Source of the DNA: Oxalobacter formigenes
Lineage (GTDB): Bacteria > Pseudomonadota > Gammaproteobacteria > Burkholderiales > Burkholderiaceae_D
Length of the DNA stretch: 64,000 nucleotides
Assembly: GCF_027158485.1 (NCBI RefSeq)
Contig: NZ_JAMKYJ010000004.1
Direction: 5' to 3' (one strand)
Shown here: in pieces, positions 1 to 9,131 of the stretch
Layout of the letters: the number at the start of each line of letters is the position of its first letter
Position numbering within the stretch: position 1 is the first letter of the stretch
Made by a program: the position numbers and the translations under genes
Notes under the pieces: generated by a model
Seen by the model: only the letters and a program-made list of their open reading frames with translations
What the model was told of the DNA's origin: nothing
Databases searched by the model: none

Positions 1-381
1 GGCGATTTCCACAGCGGAAGCCCCATCGGAACCATAGAAACAGTGGCCGAGGGTATTTCCCGTCAGTACCGACAGCCTTTCTGACAGTTCGACAACCGGT
101 TCGTGCGTACAACCGGCCAGCATGGCATGTTCAAGGGTGTCGAGCTGGTCTTTCAGGGCTTTTGAAATAAACGGGTTGGCGTGGCCGAAAATATTTGTCC
201 ACCATGAACTGATCGCGTCAAGATAACGGTTTCCATCCTGATCGAAAAGCCATGCGCCTTTGCCGCTTTTCAGGGCGACAAGTGGCAGCGTTTCGTGATG
301 CTGCATCTGCGTGCATGGGTGCCATACGCTTTTCAGGCTGCGATCTATCCAGCCTGCTGAACGGGAAAATGACTTTTTCAC
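1..381 (-). CDS. bioA: Adenosylmethionine-8-amino-7-oxononanoate aminotransferase, N-terminal part (cut by window edge)
   Basis: PLP-dependent transaminase of biotin synthesis. It converts 8-amino-7-oxononanoate to 7,8-diaminononanoate using S-adenosylmethionine as amino donor. Only the first 127 codons are inside the window. They read SVWHPCTQM, then LDAISSWWTNIFGHANP, LEHAMLAG and YGSDGASAVE, which are hallmarks of the BioA N-terminus. The frame is open to the left edge. No ATG lies before the conserved WHPCTQ block and a TAA stop lies just upstream, so GTG at 381 is the likely start, although no strong ribosome binding site is visible. It follows ychJ on the same strand, 20 bases downstream. 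Identity is well supported; the exact start is less certain. Confidence 0.88.
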   Translation of the reverse strand, partial: MKKSFSRSAGWIDRSLKSVWHPCTQMQHHETLPLVALKSGKGAWLFDQDGNRYLDAISSWWTNIFGHANPFISKALKDQLDTLEHAMLAGCTHEPVVELSERLSVLTGNTLGHCFYGSDGASAVEIA

Positions 382-401
382 GGAATTTGTCTTTTAAAAA
401 A

Positions 402-788
402 TCAGAAGTAAGTACCGTCGAAGTATACCCATTCCGAGCCTTCTTTGACAAAGCGGCTGATTTCATGAAGTTTCTGCATTCGGCCGTTTACCTTGTAACT
501 GGCGATGAATTCTACGGTTGCACGGTCTTCATGTTCCTGATCGCGCAGGATTTTGAGCCCGATCCACTTGGTCGGCTGCTTCTTTTCGATGATCACGCCG
601 GAAGGACGGTTTTCTTCCGCCCATGTCAAACGAAGATATTCCTCGTTTTCAAGAACGTACGCCGTGTATCGGGAACGCATCAGGGAAACTGCATCAGGTG
701 GACGTGCCTTGCCTTCCAGATACGGCTGGCAGCAATCCGCATAGGAAGGATTGCCGCAGGGACATGCTTTCTGTTCGGTTTTCGACAT
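402..788 (-). CDS. ychJ: YchJ-family protein with SEC-C zinc motif (UPF0225)
   Basis: Small 128-residue protein of the YchJ/UPF0225 family, whose function is not established. The N-terminus carries a SEC-C type metal-binding motif (ACPCGNPSYADCC, about residues 9-21), followed by the family block PDAVSLMRSRYTAYVL. The C-terminal part matches the NTF2-like fold of the family (HEISRFVKEGSEWVYFDG). ATG at 788 is preferred over a TTG two codons upstream. It sits 7 bases after the dadA stop and is probably co-transcribed with dadA and bioA. Confidence 0.85.
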   Translation of the reverse strand: MSKTEQKACPCGNPSYADCCQPYLEGKARPPDAVSLMRSRYTAYVLENEEYLRLTWAEENRPSGVIIEKKQPTKWIGLKILRDQEHEDRATVEFIASYKVNGRMQKLHEISRFVKEGSEWVYFDGTYF

Positions 789-795
789 GGGCAAA

Positions 796-2067
796 TTACT
801 TCATTCCGAAAAACTCGAAATCGACTTCCGGGAGTCGTCCGGAAACGATATCGGCAATCGAGCGCCCCGAACCGCAGCCCATGGTCCAGCCCAGCGTGCC
901 ATGGCCTGTATTCAGGAAAAGATTGCTGATTTGCGATTTTCCGATGTAGGGAATATTCGATGGTGTCATCGGACGCAAGCCTGTCCAGAAATGAGGTGCG
1001 GAAAAATCACAGGCCTCCGGAAACAATTCCGAGGTACGTCTGATCAGTGCTTCGCATCGCGCTTCATTCAAAGGGCGTTCGTAACCATTCATTTCCGCCG
1101 TTCCGCCAACCCGCAGCCGGTTGCCGAGACGGGAGAATACCAATTTGTGTCCGGCGTCGATCAGGGATACAAGCGGAGCCTTGTCCGGATTGGTGACGGG
1201 GAAAGTGGCGGAATATCCCTTGGCAGGGTAAATCATCAGCGAAATGCCGAGCGGCTTTAAAAATGGTGCGGAAAAACTGCCCATGGAAATGACGAAGGCA
1301 TCGGCTTTCAGAACCTCGAATTCACCGGTTGGCGTAATGGTTTCGACGGCGACGATTCTCGATGCCGCTCCGCTTCCTTCCTTGATCAGGCGTGTTGCCG
1401 TTGTATTGAAACGGAACTCGACCCCTTTTTCAATCGCTTTTTCAGAGAGGGCAACCGTGAATTCACGGGAATCACCATGTTCGTCGTCGGGTGTGAAATC
1501 GCCGCCGATCAGCTTGTCGTGGACAGGTGAGAGAGCCGGTTCGATCTGTACGACTTCATCGGGGCTAATAGTATTGCGGGGACAACCAAGCGACGTCATC
1601 AGCTTTGCGCCAGCCTTGGAGGATTCATAGTCTTCCTTGTCGGTATAAAAGTGCATGATGCCGTGGCTTGAATGGGTATAGTCCAGCTTTGTCTCTTCCC
1701 GCAAGGCACGGAGTGTTCTCTTGCTGAAATCCGACATGGCAACGCACTGGCGCGTATTGTGTGCCGTGCGTCTCGGGGAACATTCCAGCAGAAAGCGGGC
1801 ACCCCATTCCCACTGCAATTGTTCTGCACGAAAACGATAAAGAAGAGGGGCATCTTCCTTGCCCAGCCATTTCAGGATTTTCGACGGGGCAGAAGGGTTT
1901 GCCCAGGGCTCCGAATGGGAAACGGAAATCTGGGAGCCGTTTCCGAAAGTGGTTTCCTGCGCAGCGCCCGGACGCCGTTCGATAACGGTCACGTCATGTC
2001 CTGCCTGTCGGAGAAACCATGCCGCTGCCGTTCCGGTGATACCCGATCCTAATACAATGACTTTCAC
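796..2067 (-). CDS. dadA: D-amino acid dehydrogenase, FAD-dependent
   Basis: Membrane-associated flavoenzyme that deaminates D-amino acids (typically D-alanine) to 2-oxo acids and feeds electrons to the respiratory chain. Length is 423 residues, close to the usual 430. The N-terminal Rossmann motif VLGSGITGTAAAWFL binds FAD. It is followed by the DadA-typical stretch FGNGSQISVSHSEPWANPSAP, with TGLRPMTPSNIPYIG and NTGHGTLGWTMGCGSG at the C-terminus. The start is GTG at 2067 with an AGAGG box 7 bases upstream. No alanine racemase (dadX) is adjacent in the window. It could act on another D-amino or imino acid, but the family call is strong. Confidence 0.9.
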   Translation of the reverse strand: MKVIVLGSGITGTAAAWFLRQAGHDVTVIERRPGAAQETTFGNGSQISVSHSEPWANPSAPSKILKWLGKEDAPLLYRFRAEQLQWEWGARFLLECSPRRTAHNTRQCVAMSDFSKRTLRALREETKLDYTHSSHGIMHFYTDKEDYESSKAGAKLMTSLGCPRNTISPDEVVQIEPALSPVHDKLIGGDFTPDDEHGDSREFTVALSEKAIEKGVEFRFNTTATRLIKEGSGAASRIVAVETITPTGEFEVLKADAFVISMGSFSAPFLKPLGISLMIYPAKGYSATFPVTNPDKAPLVSLIDAGHKLVFSRLGNRLRVGGTAEMNGYERPLNEARCEALIRRTSELFPEACDFSAPHFWTGLRPMTPSNIPYIGKSQISNLFLNTGHGTLGWTMGCGSGRSIADIVSGRLPEVDFEFFGMK

Positions 2068-2082
2068 AATTTAGCCTCTTTT

Positions 2083-2532
2083 TTATTGATTCTCTGTCCG
2101 GCCGGATGATTCCGGCTCATTTTTTTCCGTTATTTTAAAATGATTGTTTTCGGAAGAGGACTCTTTTTTTCGAAGGCGATGCAATTCGTCCGTAACGGCA
2201 TGCGTGACGACGACGTCCAGCGTGCTTTGCAAGTCTTTCTGGATTTCGGATACGAGCGTTCCGGTCATTTTCTGGACACTCGCTGCCAGATTCTGCTGAA
2301 TGATTTCTTCAAGCACGAACTGGATGCGTTCTTCAACGCGTTTCAAGATTCTTTCTGATAGCCGCTGTTCCAGCTCTTCCCAAGCCGTTTCATTCTGCGT
2401 GGAATCGACAAGATCGGGCAGTGTCGAGAGTATTTCCGTCAGGACGGGAATACCGTCATCATCCTGTATGGAATGATCTTCAGGAATCGCTTCTTTTTTT
2501 TCGGGGGAAATGTAATCATCATTGCTGTTCAT
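2083..2532 (-). CDS. Hypothetical protein downstream of holC (possible DUF2486 type)
   Basis: A 149-residue acidic, mostly helical protein that I do not recognise with certainty. A short conserved-looking N-terminal segment (DDGIPVLTEIL, about residues 25-35) resembles the start of the Burkholderiales DUF2486 proteins found beside holC. The middle (residues 50-110) is rich in Glu, Gln and Leu and could form amphipathic helices or a coiled coil. The tail is polar and low in complexity. Its ATG overlaps the holC TAA by one base, so the two are almost certainly translationally coupled. No membrane segment or catalytic motif is visible. No function is assigned. Confidence 0.6.
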   Translation of the reverse strand: MNSNDDYISPEKKEAIPEDHSIQDDDGIPVLTEILSTLPDLVDSTQNETAWEELEQRLSERILKRVEERIQFVLEEIIQQNLAASVQKMTGTLVSEIQKDLQSTLDVVVTHAVTDELHRLRKKESSSENNHFKITEKNEPESSGRTENQ

Positions 2533-2957
2533 TATTTTGCAGTCTCGTGATGAAGGGTGTATCCACGTTCGCGGTAATGAACGTATCGTTGTCGTCCGGC
2601 TTCCGTGTCGGCCGGATCGGTCGATACCAGTTCGAGCAAACGTTCGAATTGTGCGTAAAAAGCCGGGATGTCCGGCGACAGGTTGAGCAGAATCTGGCTG
2701 TGTGGCAGTTCATCGGTATCGCTGGAGGTCAGGATGACAGGGCAGCGCGCAGCATGTCTGTCGCCTAGGACGGCATGCGGGAGAAAGTCCGAATCGGAAA
2801 AAGTCCACAGGGTATCGTCAAGCCTGTTTAACAAATTGCGATCCGTCGCGTAAATGACGACGCGGCAATCGGATGAGTTGGCGAGCGCTTTCCGTACCCA
2901 TCGACAGGTATAGTGGATTTTGTCTGCAATATGTGTGCGGAATTCAATGTTGGTCAT
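2532..2957 (-). CDS. holC: DNA polymerase III subunit chi
   Basis: Accessory subunit of the DNA polymerase III holoenzyme. With psi it links the clamp loader to single-strand-binding protein. The 141-residue product begins MTNIEFRTHIADKIHYTCRW. It shows the chi pattern of a helix-rich start, the block VVIYATDRNLLNRLDDTLWTF and the acidic-hydrophobic stretch DELPHSQILLNLSPDIP. ATG at 2957 is chosen over an upstream extension because the conserved homology begins there. The next gene overlaps its stop by one base. The usual pepA neighbour is absent; prlC lies upstream instead. Confidence 0.85.
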   Translation of the reverse strand: MTNIEFRTHIADKIHYTCRWVRKALANSSDCRVVIYATDRNLLNRLDDTLWTFSDSDFLPHAVLGDRHAARCPVILTSSDTDELPHSQILLNLSPDIPAFYAQFERLLELVSTDPADTEAGRQRYVHYRERGYTLHHETAK

Positions 2958-3047
2958 ACAGGTTGCCGGATATCGATTAAAAACGTGAATTGACCCGAAT
3001 GAAAATCGGGTCAATTATGAAACGTTTTCGCTGCATTAGTAAAGGCT

Positions 3048-5105
3048 TTATGCCGCCAGCCCATTATGCCGGAGCAGGGCGTCAATCGATGGCTGCCTTC
3101 CCCTGAAGGCGACGAACGATTCGATGGCGGGCCTCGAGCCTCCCACGGACAGGATTTCTTCAAGCAGTTTTGCACCCATGGCCGGTGAAATCAGATCGTT
3201 TCCGTCAGCCAGCGATTCCTCGAATGCGCTATAGACATCGGCGGAGAGCACTTCAGCCCATTTGTAGCTGTAATAACCCGCCGCGTAGCCACCTGCAAAA
3301 ATATGGGAAAACGATTGCAGGAAACGGTTGAACTCAGGCGGAATGACAACGGCATATTTATGCCGGATAGCATCGAGGACATCCTGCACCGTTTTCCTGC
3401 CGTTCGGGTCGTAATCGTAATGCAGATGCATGTCGGCAAGGGAAAATTCGACCTGACGCAGCATCTGGAGTCCGGACTGGTAATTCTTTGCCGCGATCAT
3501 TTTGTCGAAAAGCGCTTTCGGCAAAGGCTGTTTCGTTTCGATATGGGAACTCATGTTCTGGATGACATCCCATTCCCAGCAGAAATTTTCCATGAATTGC
3601 GACGGTAATTCGACCGCATCCCATTCCACACCTGAAATACCCGATACGCCCAGTTCGCCCACTTTCGTCAGGAGATGATGCAGACCATGACCGAATTCAT
3701 GGAAAAGCGTCATGACTTCATCGTGTGTGAAAAGCGCAGGCTGGAGTTTTCCGTTTTTCTCAATCGGTGAAGAGAAATTGCAGGTCAGATAGGCCACCGG
3801 CGTCTGGATGCCATTTTGCGTAATGCGACGGCTGCGGGCATCGTCCATCCATGCCCCTCCGCGTTTTCCGGTACGGGCGTATAAATCCATATAGAACTGG
3901 CCAATCAGTTTCCCATCCTTTTCGATACGGAAGAATTTGACATCCTTGTGCCAGACGGGAGCCGTATCCGGAAGGATGGTCACGGAATAAAGTGTCTGGA
4001 CCAGTTTGAACAGGCCTTCCAGAACGTTCGGTTCAGGGAAATACTGTTTGACTTCCTGTTCGGAGAAAGCATAACGTTTCTGGCGCAGTTTTTCGGAAAC
4101 GAACGCCATGTCCCAGGCTTTCATCTCGTCGATGCCGAGTTCTGTTTTGGCAAATGCCCTGAGTTCTTCCAGATCTTTTTCAGCGAACGGCCTCGCTTTT
4201 TTCGCAAGGTCTTCCAGAAACGAAATCACTTCATCCGGTGTCCTGGCCATTTTCGCGACCAGCGAAACTTCCGCATAATTGGTGTAGCCAAGCAAATCGG
4301 CTTCTTCTTTTCTCAAGCGCAGCAGTTCATTGATGTTGCCGGTATTGTCCCATTCCGGGTTGGCACCCAGTTCCGATGCCCGGGTTGCATTGGCACGATA
4401 CATTTTTTCGCGCAGTTCCCGGTTTTCGGCATATTGCATGACCGGATAGAAAGACGGGAAGTGCAGGGTGAATTTATACCCGCTCTTGTTTTCGTTTTGT
4501 GCCATGGCACGCGCGACGTGCAGATTGTCTTCGGGCAAGCCCTTCAGATCGGCTTCGTTTTCAACCAGCAGCTCGAAATGGTTGGTCGCGTCCAGCACGT
4601 TTTCGGAAAAACGGGTGGAAAGCGCAGCCATTTTTTCCTGAATGTCGGCAAACTGCTTCTTCTTGTCTTCCGGCAATTCGGCGCCACCGAGACGGAAATC
4701 GCGCAGGGAATTGTCGATGACCCGTTTTTGGGCGTCATCAAGGCTGTTGAAAGAAGAGCTGTTGCTGATGGCTTTGTATTTTTCGAACAAGGCCAGATTC
4801 TGGGACAGCGCTGTCCAGAATTCGGTTATCTTCGGCAGGTTTTCATTGTATGCCGCGCGCAGTTCAGGTGTATCGACGACAGCGTTCAGATGGCCGACGA
4901 TGCCCCATGCACGGGAGAGCTGTTCGGTGCAATCGTCCAGAGGAGTGATGAAATTGTCCCAGCTGATTTCCGGCATGGGCGCTTCCAGTCCGGTTACGAC
5001 TGTCCTGCAGCGTTCCAGCAAGGTATCGATGGCCGGTGAAATGTGTTCAGGCCTGATTTCATCAAAGCGGGGCAGCCCCTCGAAATTCAATAACGGGTTT
5101 TTCAT
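3048..5105 (-). CDS. prlC: Oligopeptidase A (M3 metallopeptidase)
   Basis: Cytoplasmic zinc oligopeptidase that degrades short peptides, including cleaved signal peptides. Length is 685 residues, very near the 680 of the E. coli enzyme. The zinc site is HEFGHGLHHLL, with the downstream glutamate in GVEWDAVELPSQFMENFCWE, both typical of M3 peptidases. The C-terminus ends in the family block IFAGGYAAGYYSYKWAEVLSADVYSAF. ATG at 5105 is preceded by GGAAGGA at good spacing, so the longer upstream reading is rejected. It follows folD, but a strong terminator lies between them, so it may have its own promoter or depend on read-through. Confidence 0.95.
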   Translation of the reverse strand: MKNPLLNFEGLPRFDEIRPEHISPAIDTLLERCRTVVTGLEAPMPEISWDNFITPLDDCTEQLSRAWGIVGHLNAVVDTPELRAAYNENLPKITEFWTALSQNLALFEKYKAISNSSSFNSLDDAQKRVIDNSLRDFRLGGAELPEDKKKQFADIQEKMAALSTRFSENVLDATNHFELLVENEADLKGLPEDNLHVARAMAQNENKSGYKFTLHFPSFYPVMQYAENRELREKMYRANATRASELGANPEWDNTGNINELLRLRKEEADLLGYTNYAEVSLVAKMARTPDEVISFLEDLAKKARPFAEKDLEELRAFAKTELGIDEMKAWDMAFVSEKLRQKRYAFSEQEVKQYFPEPNVLEGLFKLVQTLYSVTILPDTAPVWHKDVKFFRIEKDGKLIGQFYMDLYARTGKRGGAWMDDARSRRITQNGIQTPVAYLTCNFSSPIEKNGKLQPALFTHDEVMTLFHEFGHGLHHLLTKVGELGVSGISGVEWDAVELPSQFMENFCWEWDVIQNMSSHIETKQPLPKALFDKMIAAKNYQSGLQMLRQVEFSLADMHLHYDYDPNGRKTVQDVLDAIRHKYAVVIPPEFNRFLQSFSHIFAGGYAAGYYSYKWAEVLSADVYSAFEESLADGNDLISPAMGAKLLEEILSVGGSRPAIESFVAFRGRQPSIDALLRHNGLAA

Positions 5106-5142
5106 CAGATATTCCTTCCGGACAGTTTTGGTCGATTCAAAT

Positions 5143-5171
5143 AAAAAAGGTACGCATTGCGTACCTTTTTT
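5143..5171. terminator. Bidirectional intrinsic terminator between folD and prlC
   Basis: A perfect hairpin (AAAAAAGGTACGC, loop ATT, GCGTACCTTTTTT) with A-tract and T-tract on opposite sides, so it can act on both strands. It lies 14 bases past the folD stop on the minus strand and is the natural terminator for folD. Confidence 0.85.
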
Positions 5172-5184
5172 TCCGCTTTTGCGT

Positions 5185-6048
5185 TTATTTCTTTTTGGCT
5201 TCCAGCCGTCTTTCAGCCGCTTCAATCGTGTTCAACAGCAGCATGGTAATGGTCATGGGGCCGACACCGCCCGGTACAGGGGAGATGTAACCAGCCACTT
5301 CCTTGGCATTCGGAAAGTCTACATCACTCCAGAGTTTTCCGTTTTCATCGCGCTCAACACCGACGTCGATAACGACAGCACCCGGTTTGACCATATCGGC
5401 CGTGATGATGTTCCGCTTGCCCGTTGCGGCGATCAGAACGTCTGCCAGACGGGTGTGGTGACCCAGGTCGCGTGTCTTGGAATTACAGATGGTGACGGTA
5501 GCGCCGGCTTGCAAGAGCAGCATGGACATCGGTTTGCCGACGATATTGGAAGCGCCGACGATAACGGCATGGGCGCCACGCAATGGATAATCGATGGATT
5601 CCAGCATCTTCATGACACCGTACGGGGTGCATGGCTTGATCCTTGGCTGTCCGGTCATCAGAAGGCCGGTATTGACGACGGTGAAGCAGTCCATATCCTT
5701 TTCAGGATCGATTGCTTCGATAACCTTGCGTCCATCGATATGGTCTGGCAGAGGCAACTGGACCAGAATGCCATGAACGGATGGATCTTCGTTCAGGACA
5801 CGAATGCGTTCGAGCAGCTCGGCTTCGGAGAAATCGGCGTCGTATTTTTCCAGAATGGAACGGATGCCGTTCGCTTTGCAGGCACGTTCCTTGTTCAGTA
5901 CGTACACCATGGAGGCCGGGCTGTCGCCGACCAGAATAACAGCCAGTCCGGGGAGTTCCCCTGCTGCGGTCAATTTGGCTGCACGTGCAGCGATATCTTC
6001 GCGAACTTCCTTGGCCAGTTCATTTCCGTTGATAATTTGGGCAGTCAT
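5185..6048 (-). CDS. folD: Methylenetetrahydrofolate dehydrogenase / methenyltetrahydrofolate cyclohydrolase
   Basis: Bifunctional cytoplasmic enzyme that interconverts 5,10-methylene-THF and 10-formyl-THF, supplying one-carbon units for purines and formyl-Met-tRNA. The 287-residue product has the substrate lysine motif YVLNKERACKANGI, the block HGILVQLPLP, the NADP region GASNIVGKPMSMLLL and the C-terminal signature PVPGGVGPMT. Length equals the E. coli enzyme within one residue. It ends in a strong terminator and its start faces aceE across a shared promoter region. The product 10-formyl-THF is also the substrate of Fmt, encoded at about 19.3 kb. Confidence 0.96.
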   Translation of the reverse strand: MTAQIINGNELAKEVREDIAARAAKLTAAGELPGLAVILVGDSPASMVYVLNKERACKANGIRSILEKYDADFSEAELLERIRVLNEDPSVHGILVQLPLPDHIDGRKVIEAIDPEKDMDCFTVVNTGLLMTGQPRIKPCTPYGVMKMLESIDYPLRGAHAVIVGASNIVGKPMSMLLLQAGATVTICNSKTRDLGHHTRLADVLIAATGKRNIITADMVKPGAVVIDVGVERDENGKLWSDVDFPNAKEVAGYISPVPGGVGPMTITMLLLNTIEAAERRLEAKKK

Positions 6049-6081
6049 TTTGCTTGATGAATAAAAACCGTTAAAAAAATA

Positions 6082-6087
6082 ATTATA
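6082..6087 (-). promoter_or_regulatory. folD: Possible folD promoter -10 element
   Basis: Reads TATAAT on the minus strand, 34 bases before the folD ATG. No good -35 hexamer is seen at the usual distance, so this is tentative. Confidence 0.4.
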
Positions 6088-6275
6088 CGATGAACAATTT
6101 ATCTCTTTTTTGCGTATGTAGAAAACGCATAATGAGTAAAAGCCTTATAAATTACACGAAAAAGGCAATTTATTGAAGAGAATCAGGATTTTTTCATGTT
6201 TGCAACAAAACAGAAGCCGTTCTGGCTATCATTTCTGCTATATATCCGGCCATCATTCAAGCATAAGACTGTTTT

Positions 6276-6303
6276 TTGATTTTCTGTTTTTATGGTTTAT
6301 GAT
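6276..6303 (+). promoter_or_regulatory. aceE: Candidate sigma-70 promoter for the PDH operon
   Basis: TTGATT (6276-6281), a 16-base spacer, then TATGAT (6298-6303), about 70 bases before the aceE ATG. The remainder of the 326-base folD-aceE intergenic region (6049-6374) is AT-rich. It has a weak inverted repeat (TGCGT...ACGCA near 6113-6136) but no recognisable pdhR gene or operator. Confidence 0.5.
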
Positions 6304-6374
6304 CAATCCGTAAACGCGTTTTTCTGATTCTCCAGTTGTGCATTTCTTTTGCCGTTTTAAATTGGGAGGTGTTT

Positions 6375-9068
6375 ATGACGAACCCGCAGGACGACATTTC
6401 TGTCAATGTTTTTGATCCTGACGAGCAGGAAACGTCGGAATGGCTCGAAGCGCTTCATTCCGTTATCGAAAGCGAGGGGCGAGACCGCGCTCACTATCTG
6501 ATGGAGCGGCTGGCCGATGTCGCGAGACAGAAAGGCGTCAATCTTCCTTTTTCCAGCAATACCGCCTACATAAACACCATTCCTCCCGATCTTCAGCAGG
6601 GTTCGCCGGGGAATATGGATTATGAAGCCCGTCTGAGAGGCTGGATGCGCTGGAATGCGATGGCAATGGTCGTTCGCGCCAACAAGGATGGCGACAATCT
6701 GGGCGGTCATATCGCCTCATTCACCTCGCTGGCAACCATGTTCGGCACTGGTTTCCATCATTTCTGGCGTGCGCCGACAGAAACCTTCGACGGCGATCTC
6801 GTCTATTTTCAGGGACACTCCTCTCCCGGCATTTATGCACGTGCTTTTCTGGAAGGGCGGTTGTCCGGGGAACAGCTGGAAAATTTCCGGCGTGAAGTTC
6901 ATGGAAACGGCCTGTCTTCCTATCCGCATCCCAGACTGATGCCGGATTTCTGGCAGTTTCCGACCGTATCGATGGGACTCGGCCCGATCATGGCGATTTA
7001 TCAGGCACGTTTTTTGAAATACCTTCAGGCACGGGGTATTGCCGATACCGAAGGCCGGAAAGTATGGGTTTTCTGTGGCGACGGCGAAATGGACGAACCG
7101 GAAGCCAAGGGCGCGATCAGTCTGGCGTCCCGCGAGACGCTCGACAACCTGATCATGGTTATCAATTGCAATCTGCAACGGCTGGACGGCCCCGTGCGTG
7201 GCAATGGCAAGATCATTCAGGAACTGGAAGCGGATTTCAGGGGATCTGGCTGGAATGTCATCAAGGTCATCTGGGGTTCCGACTGGGATGAACTCCTTGC
7301 AAGGGACAAGGACAACATCCTGAAAAAAGTCATGATGGAAACCGTTGACGGCGAATACCAGACCTACAAGGCCAAGGATGGCGCCTATGTCCGTGAACAT
7401 TTCTTCGGGAAAGACCCTCGTCTTCTGAAGATGGTCGAAAACATGTCGGATGATGAAATCTGGCGTCTGTCTCGTGGCGGTCACGATCCACAGAAAGTTT
7501 ATGCGGCGTTCAAGGTGGCGCAGGAACATACCGGACAGCCGACCGTCATCCTGTGCCAGACCGTCAAGGGGTATGGCATGGGCAAGGCTGGTGAGGCATT
7601 GAACATCGCCCATCAGGTCAAGAAACTCGACGACAAGACAATCCGTTCCCTGAGAGACAGGGCAGGCGTACCGATTCCGGACGACAAACTGGATGAAGTG
7701 CCTTTTTACATGCCTCCTGAAGATGCACCTGAAATGATTTATCTTCATGAACGGAGAAAATTGCTGGGTGGTTATCTCCCGCATCGCCGCGAGAAGGCAG
7801 ATGAGCATCTGAGTGTTCCACCCTTGTCGGCTTTTCAGGCCGTGCTGGAGCCGACGCATCCGGGACGCGAAATTTCGACGACACAGGCGTATGTGCGCAC
7901 ACTGGGTATCCTGCTGAGATCGACCGATATCGGCAGACGGATCGTGCCGATTATGGTGGATGAATCGCGTACTTTCGGTATGGAAGGCCTGTTCCGGCAA
8001 ATCGGTATCTACAACCCGAAAGGCCAGCTTTATGAACCGGTCGATCAGGACGAGGTCATGTATTACCGGGAAGACAAGGCAGGCCAGATTCTGCAGGAAG
8101 GCATTACTGAAGCCGGAGGTATCTGTTCATGGATTGCGGCGGCGACGAGTTATTCGACGAGCAACAAGATCATGCTGCCCTTCTATACCTATTATTCGAT
8201 GTTCGGTTTCCAGCGCACGGGGGATTTGATGTGGGCGGCAGCGGACATGATGGCCCGGGGTTTCCTGATCGGGGGGACTGCCGGACGTACCACATTGAAC
8301 GGCGAAGGCCTGCAACATGAGGATGGCCATAATCATGTCATGGCGGCGACGATTCCGAACTGTCTTCCATACGATCCGGGTTTTGCCCATGAAGTGGCGG
8401 TCATCATACAGGACGGTGCCCGTCGTATGGTCGAGAATCAGGAAAACGTTTTTTATTACGTGTCGGTCATGAATGAATCCTATCCTCAACCGGGAATGAA
8501 GCCGGGACAGGAAGAAGGCATTCTGAAGGGCATGTATCTGCTGGCTGAAGGTGAAAAAGACCTGCCACATCGTGTCCAGTTGCTGGGTTCCGGAACGATC
8601 ACCCACGAAATGCTTTCCGCGGTCGAACTGCTGAAAAATGACTGGAAGGTTGCGGCAGACATCTGGTCGGTGACTTCCTTTACGCTGGTGGCGCGCGAAG
8701 GCAACGATATTGAACGCTGGAACATGATGCACCCGGGAGAAGAACCGAAAGTGCCTTATGCGACCCAATGCCTGAAGGATACCAAGGGCCCTGTAATCGC
8801 GTCGACGGATTACATTCGCCTGTTTGCCGAACAGATCCGCGCATATATCCCTGAAGGGCGTTCTTACACCGTTTTGGGTACGGACGGTTTCGGCCGTTCG
8901 GACACACGTGCCAATTTGCGCAATTTCTTTGAGATCGATCGTTATTATGTGACAGTTGCCGCTCTTGAAGCACTGGCCAGATCAGGCGACATACCGGCTG
9001 AAACGGTTTCGAAGGCAATTGAAAAATACGGCATTAACAGGGAAAAACCGAACCCGGTCGACCTGTAA
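6375..9068 (+). CDS. aceE: Pyruvate dehydrogenase E1 component, homodimeric type
   Basis: Thiamine-diphosphate enzyme that decarboxylates pyruvate and transfers the acetyl group to lipoyl-E2. It is the entry point of the pyruvate dehydrogenase complex. The 897-residue length fits the alpha2-type E1 of proteobacteria. The ThDP motif GDGEMDEPEAKGA begins near residue 235 and continues into NLIMVINCNLQRLDGPVRGN. HFFGKDP and the block LNGEGLQHEDGHNH are also typical of AceE. ATG at 6375 has the ribosome binding site GGGAGGT 7 bases upstream, which rules out the longer reading. It is followed by aceF and lpdA with gaps of 63 and 50 bases, as in other betaproteobacteria. Confidence 0.97.
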   Translation: MTNPQDDISVNVFDPDEQETSEWLEALHSVIESEGRDRAHYLMERLADVARQKGVNLPFSSNTAYINTIPPDLQQGSPGNMDYEARLRGWMRWNAMAMVVRANKDGDNLGGHIASFTSLATMFGTGFHHFWRAPTETFDGDLVYFQGHSSPGIYARAFLEGRLSGEQLENFRREVHGNGLSSYPHPRLMPDFWQFPTVSMGLGPIMAIYQARFLKYLQARGIADTEGRKVWVFCGDGEMDEPEAKGAISLASRETLDNLIMVINCNLQRLDGPVRGNGKIIQELEADFRGSGWNVIKVIWGSDWDELLARDKDNILKKVMMETVDGEYQTYKAKDGAYVREHFFGKDPRLLKMVENMSDDEIWRLSRGGHDPQKVYAAFKVAQEHTGQPTVILCQTVKGYGMGKAGEALNIAHQVKKLDDKTIRSLRDRAGVPIPDDKLDEVPFYMPPEDAPEMIYLHERRKLLGGYLPHRREKADEHLSVPPLSAFQAVLEPTHPGREISTTQAYVRTLGILLRSTDIGRRIVPIMVDESRTFGMEGLFRQIGIYNPKGQLYEPVDQDEVMYYREDKAGQILQEGITEAGGICSWIAAATSYSTSNKIMLPFYTYYSMFGFQRTGDLMWAAADMMARGFLIGGTAGRTTLNGEGLQHEDGHNHVMAATIPNCLPYDPGFAHEVAVIIQDGARRMVENQENVFYYVSVMNESYPQPGMKPGQEEGILKGMYLLAEGEKDLPHRVQLLGSGTITHEMLSAVELLKNDWKVAADIWSVTSFTLVAREGNDIERWNMMHPGEEPKVPYATQCLKDTKGPVIASTDYIRLFAEQIRAYIPEGRSYTVLGTDGFGRSDTRANLRNFFEIDRYYVTVAALEALARSGDIPAETVSKAIEKYGINREKPNPVDL

Positions 9069-9131
9069 CAGCAAGCTGCCTGAAAAGTGAAATATCGTAT
9101 TTCCTGCATTAAGACATAAAGGGATGCAAGA

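Noticed and set aside
3948..6057. Long plus-strand open frames opposite prlC and folD (363 and 471 codons)
   Set aside because: They run antisense to two clearly identified enzymes and have no recognisable domain. Codon bias in the real genes removes stop codons from the opposite frames.
6717..8000. 427-codon minus-strand open frame inside aceE
   Set aside because: Antisense to a well-conserved catalytic gene, with no homology or ribosome binding site.
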